Part shown: positions 61,176-64,000 of the stretch, piece after piece | Layout of the letters: each line of letters starts with the position of its first letter | Position numbering within the stretch: the first letter of the stretch is position 1 | Assembly: GCA_938005745.1 (NCBI GenBank) | Contig: CALLMM010000011.1 | Span: forward strand, 1-64,000 | DNA from: an uncultured Chthonomonadales bacterium | Lineage (GTDB): Bacteria; Armatimonadota; Chthonomonadetes; Chthonomonadales; CAJBBX01 | Length of the DNA: 64,000 bases | Reading direction: 5' to 3' | Position numbers and translations under genes: made by a program | Notes under the pieces: generated by a model | The model's input: the letters and a program-made list of their open reading frames with translations, nothing else | Told to the model about the DNA's origin: nothing | The model's database searches: none

Positions 61176-62738
61176 ATGAACCGTAAGTATATCAACTACG
61201 CGATCTTTATCGCCATCGTCGCGGTGGTGGTCGGTCTGGCGGTCAAACACAGCCGGGATATGCAGAACCTGGTCAACAGCATGGCAGGAGACAACCGCGA
61301 AGCGCGCATCGCCGCCGCCAAAGAGCTGGTGAAGGGCGAGCAGTTCATGGACGCCATCACCGGCGAACCGGAAGAGAAGCGCGTGAAGATCGTACAGGCG
61401 CTGGAGGACTGGGGCGACAAGGATGCTACCAAGCAGCTCGTTGCGTTTCTGAAAGACCCGGAAAAGGATGTGCGCGAGCGCATCCTGCTGGCTCTGCTCG
61501 CCATCGGCGGACGCTCGGAGGAGAATCTGCAGGAGGTGATCAACGGGATCAAGGAGGGAGACGGCAATGTGCGCCGCCCCTGCGTGGTTACGCTGCAGGT
61601 GCTCGGACAGAAGGATCGCGCAAAGGCGGGAAAAATCCTCCGGCAGACGCTGCCGTATGTGGACGATGCCAGACTTGCCGGACTGCTCGATCAGAGCAAG
61701 TCGGAGGTAACCGCGCTGATCGTTCCCAAAGTGGTGGAGTACATGAAGAAGGAGGGCGGCGCGCGAGGACCGGGCGGCGATGTGCTGGCGGCGCTGGCGG
61801 AACAGCGCGAGCAGAGCGTCGCCCTGCTTCTGCCGCTCTTGAAGGAGAAGGACGAGGGGGTTCGCTCCGGAGCCGCCTCCGCGCTGGGCAAACTGGGCAG
61901 TCCGACCGCAACGCCGAACCTGATTGAGGTGATCGAGAAGGATACGGCGCAGGTGCGCCGCGTCGCCATCGGCGCGCTGGCGCTGATCGCCGATCCCGCC
62001 GCCGAAGCGACGCTGGAGAAGGCTCTCATCTCGCAGCAGACCGACAATGAGGCGCGCGCGCAGGCGGCGCTGGGACTGGGACGGATCGCCACGCCGAAAG
62101 CCATTGCGACCCTGATCGGCGCACTGACCGACTTCGATCTGCGCGTACAGGATGCCGCCATAGCGGGTCTGGCGCGCGCTGGTGAGCGGGCGGTAGATCC
62201 CCTGCTCGTCGCGCTCCGTTCCAACAACGCGGAGGTGCGGATTCAGGCGGCGCGCGCGCTGGAGCGGATCGCCAGTCCGCGCGCCAACTCCGGACTGCGC
62301 GCCGCGCTCAATGACCCGAATATAGAGGTGAAGAGAGCGGCGATCTCCGCGCTCGGCTTCAAGGATAACCGGGAGGTGGTTGAGCCGCTGGCGGCGCTGC
62401 TCTCCGATCCTGACGGCTCCATCGCCTCCGAGGCGGCGGACGCGCTGGCAAAGATCGGCGCGCCGGCGCGGGAGGCGCTGACCAGAGTGCTGACCGGAAA
62501 CAACGACACCGCCGCCTTCTATGCCGCCCGCGCCCTGAGTCAGCAGGGGTCGGAGGTGGTTCCTCTGCTGGAGAAGGCATCTGAAACGCCGGGCGCGGCG
62601 CGCTGGTCCGCCATTGCGCTGGGCAATATCGGCGGGCAGCCGTCTGTGGATGCGTTGAAGCGTATCGCGCAGAGCGCAGACCCCGACGCGAAGGCGGTGG
62701 CGCATCAGGCTTTGATGCGCCTGGGCGTCAGAGAGTAG
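61176..62738 (+). CDS. Membrane-anchored HEAT-repeat protein
   Basis: A 520-residue protein with an N-terminal transmembrane helix (NYAIFIAIVAVVVGLAV) and then at least ten HEAT repeats of about 33 residues, with LGKLGSPTATPNLIEVIEKD-like and ALGLGRIATPKAIATLI motifs. HEAT arrays bind proteins. It is the last gene of the kinase/phosphatase operon, with AGGAG 9 bases before its ATG, and is a candidate substrate or scaffold. A terminator follows. Confidence 0.87.
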   Translation: MNRKYINYAIFIAIVAVVVGLAVKHSRDMQNLVNSMAGDNREARIAAAKELVKGEQFMDAITGEPEEKRVKIVQALEDWGDKDATKQLVAFLKDPEKDVRERILLALLAIGGRSEENLQEVINGIKEGDGNVRRPCVVTLQVLGQKDRAKAGKILRQTLPYVDDARLAGLLDQSKSEVTALIVPKVVEYMKKEGGARGPGGDVLAALAEQREQSVALLLPLLKEKDEGVRSGAASALGKLGSPTATPNLIEVIEKDTAQVRRVAIGALALIADPAAEATLEKALISQQTDNEARAQAALGLGRIATPKAIATLIGALTDFDLRVQDAAIAGLARAGERAVDPLLVALRSNNAEVRIQAARALERIASPRANSGLRAALNDPNIEVKRAAISALGFKDNREVVEPLAALLSDPDGSIASEAADALAKIGAPAREALTRVLTGNNDTAAFYAARALSQQGSEVVPLLEKASETPGAARWSAIALGNIGGQPSVDALKRIAQSADPDAKAVAHQALMRLGVRE

Positions 62739-62763
62739 CCGACTGACGCGCCCGGACGATCTC

Positions 62764-62800
62764 GCAGGGGCTTTGCGTTCAATGGTCGCAAAGCCCCTGC
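62764..62800 (+). terminator. Strong hairpin after the signalling operon
   Basis: GCAGGGGCTTTGCG pairs perfectly with CGCAAAGCCCCTGC across 9 bases. The tail CTCTCTCCC is only moderately T-rich, so it is a likely but not classical terminator. Confidence 0.7.
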
Positions 62801-62860
62801 CTCTCTCCCGCAGTCTCCAACTTTTAGCGGATCTGCTCTCTCAAAATACAGAGCTCTGAC

Positions 62861-62889
62861 TGGACAAAGTTGTGGAAACCCGTTATACT
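62861..62889 (+). promoter_or_regulatory. Sigma-70 promoter for the right-edge gene
   Basis: TGGACA (62861-62866), 17-base spacer and TATACT (62884-62889). The start would be about 62896, giving a 60-base leader with GGGAGG before the GTG at 62957. Confidence 0.75.
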
Positions 62890-62956
62890 GGGGCGGCGTG
62901 AACTTTTCGGATATGCGCGTCCGAGAGCTGCTCTATTCTTCGGGAGGTATGGATTA

Positions 62957-64000
62957 GTGAGGAGATGCGAAGCGCGTTTTCGATTCGCAGCGGGTGCGCT
63001 AATCGTCCTTGCTCTCTGCCTGACGGCTCTGACCGCGAAGGCGGACACGCTGTCTCCGGTGCGCCTTCAGGTAGACGGCAAAGAGATCACCCTGAAAATA
63101 CAGCCCCTCTTCGACGGTCATGAGGTCTATCTGCCGCTCGAAGCGCTTCGCGCCTTCGGTATCTCCTGGACCCTTCTTCGGCGCGAGGAGAGCGCTCAGC
63201 TCACCTTTCCTGACGGCTCCTCCTCTGAATTTGCGCTGGCGCATCCCCGCCACCAGCCGATGCTTCCCCTCGCCATGCTGGTGAACGCGCTCAAGCTGAA
63301 AGCCAGAGTGGAGAACGGCGTCTGCAGCATCCGTCGTATTCAGCCGACAGCTAAGCGCGAACCCGGCTCCGACAGGCGCGCTCAGAAAGAGGAGACCGCT
63401 CCTCCTACACCTTCTCCGTCTCCGGCAAAGTCAGAAGAGCGCAGGCAGGAGACGCCTCGCTCCGGCGGCGCGGATGAGAACGCAAAGCCTCCGTCCGACG
63501 TTCAGAAGGGCGAGTCACTCGAAAATGTCGCCGCTCGCCCGCCCGCGCCCCGTCCGCCGAGCGCAGAGCGAACCGCCCCTCCGACTGCTCCTGCCCGTCA
63601 GGACAGCGCCGCTCACTCCTCTCCCGTACAGCCGCCGCGCCAGAACAGCACACCAGCGGGGCAGAGCAGCCCGCCGCCGCCGCAGACATCATCCTCCGGA
63701 GGTGAAGCGGAGCGCGTGCAGACTCCGCAGCCGCTGGACGGACTCGGCACCTACTTCCGCCGGGTCTTTGAGAACGCGCAGAAAAATCCGCCGGCGGCGA
63801 AACCGGCACCTGTACTGGCCGAGATCCGAGACGTGATCCTGGAGCCGATCAGTGAAGACCGTGCACGCCTGCGGATCGTTACCGCCGGGCGCGTGGGGGT
63901 CGGAGTCCGGTTTCTGCGTCAGCCGACTCGGCTAGCGATAGATATTCCCAACTCGCGCCTCGCTTCCGAAACGCGCTCCTGGACGGTGAGCCATCCGTTT
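62957..64000 (+). CDS. Secreted protein with copper-amine-oxidase-like and AMIN domains (cut by right edge)
   Basis: The frame from GTG 62957 (GGGAGG 9 bases upstream) is open to the window end (348 codons). It starts with a signal peptide (FRFAAGALIVLALCLTALTA) and residues 35-125 resemble the copper amine oxidase N-terminal domain (LQVDGKEITL, EVYLPLEALRAFGISW), common in cell-wall proteins. A Pro/Ser/Glu-rich linker of about 130 residues leads to an AMIN-type domain (RLRIVTAGRVGVGVRFLRQP, RLAIDIPNSRL). Such an arrangement usually ends in an N-acetylmuramoyl-L-alanine amidase, but the catalytic part is beyond the window. Confidence 0.7.
   Translation, partial: MRRCEARFRFAAGALIVLALCLTALTAKADTLSPVRLQVDGKEITLKIQPLFDGHEVYLPLEALRAFGISWTLLRREESAQLTFPDGSSSEFALAHPRHQPMLPLAMLVNALKLKARVENGVCSIRRIQPTAKREPGSDRRAQKEETAPPTPSPSPAKSEERRQETPRSGGADENAKPPSDVQKGESLENVAARPPAPRPPSAERTAPPTAPARQDSAAHSSPVQPPRQNSTPAGQSSPPPPQTSSSGGEAERVQTPQPLDGLGTYFRRVFENAQKNPPAAKPAPVLAEIRDVILEPISEDRARLRIVTAGRVGVGVRFLRQPTRLAIDIPNSRLASETRSWTVSHPF

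Noticed and set aside
61161..62705. 514-codon reverse-strand open frame opposite the HEAT-repeat gene
   Set aside because: The forward frame encodes regular HEAT repeats with a ribosome-binding site. The reverse product has low-complexity Arg/Leu composition from the codon pattern.

Overview
The window is a contiguous piece of a GC-rich (roughly 60% by eye) bacterial chromosome with about 61 protein genes, most intact. I see no rRNA, tRNA, transposase, prophage or CRISPR array. Two genes run off the window edges. The mix of genes is carbohydrate-active and Gfo/Idh/MocA enzymes, phytanoyl-CoA-dioxygenase-like proteins, an FhaA/PP2C/PknB-type signalling operon and an AMIN-domain amidase-like protein. 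It suggests a free-living heterotroph of a lineage such as Armatimonadota or its neighbours. That placement is inference from gene content, not from any marker phylogeny.

Layout. 0-9 kb: the start of a secreted Ig-like protein, an orphan zinc/manganese ABC permease, two Gfo/Idh/MocA dehydrogenases, a universal stress protein, a CDF metal exporter, a sugar epimerase, a GNAT-ankyrin fusion, moaA and a small Rieske protein. 9-17 kb: a dispersed repeat, queA from an apparently leaderless promoter, an HTH protein with a long Glu/Pro linker, a glycosyltransferase, a DedA protein, a serine hydrolase, a cysteine desulfurase and an aldo/keto reductase. 17-28 kb: GH4 glycosidase, sulfatase, pnuC, nucleoside permease, M1 peptidase, a CE15-like esterase/MocA-like/DinB operon, a thioesterase and a DUF2752 protein. 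28-34 kb: P1B-type metal ATPase with its ArsR/SmtB repressor, a second repeat element, sucD and mdh.

34-39 kb holds the most unusual locus. An alternative sigma factor, a helix-turn-helix protein and an 1149-residue fusion of an ImmA/IrrE metalloprotease, a UvrD-type helicase and a degenerate RecB/AddB-like nuclease domain are translated almost head to tail. In known ImmA/ImmR and IrrE/DdrO pairs, such a protease cleaves a neighbouring helix-turn-helix repressor. A protease fused to a DNA helicase, next to a helix-turn-helix protein and a sigma factor, looks like a self-contained DNA-damage- or invasion-sensing switch. This is a hypothesis from architecture.

39-51 kb: a 949-residue duplicated ABC-2-like membrane protein without an ATPase, an esterase, an aldo/keto reductase, then a run of GH65-like glycosidase, two PhyH dioxygenases, GNAT, beta-helix protein and a 56-residue acidic protein. 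51-56 kb: PrcB-like protein, double zinc-ribbon protein, Maf, Rieske oxygenase, rimI-tsaD and an M50 protease. 56-63 kb: a Ser/Thr phosphorylation operon of FhaA-like protein, a 32-residue membrane peptide resembling the FhaB anchor, PP2C phosphatase with a predicted external NHL-like domain, PknB-like kinase and HEAT-repeat protein. The window ends inside a stalk/AMIN-domain protein.

A repeat family recurs at about 9.0, 16.9, 31.6 and 42.4 kb. It has inverted GATTGCTTCG/CGAAGCAATC arms around a module present once, five times, or four to five times.
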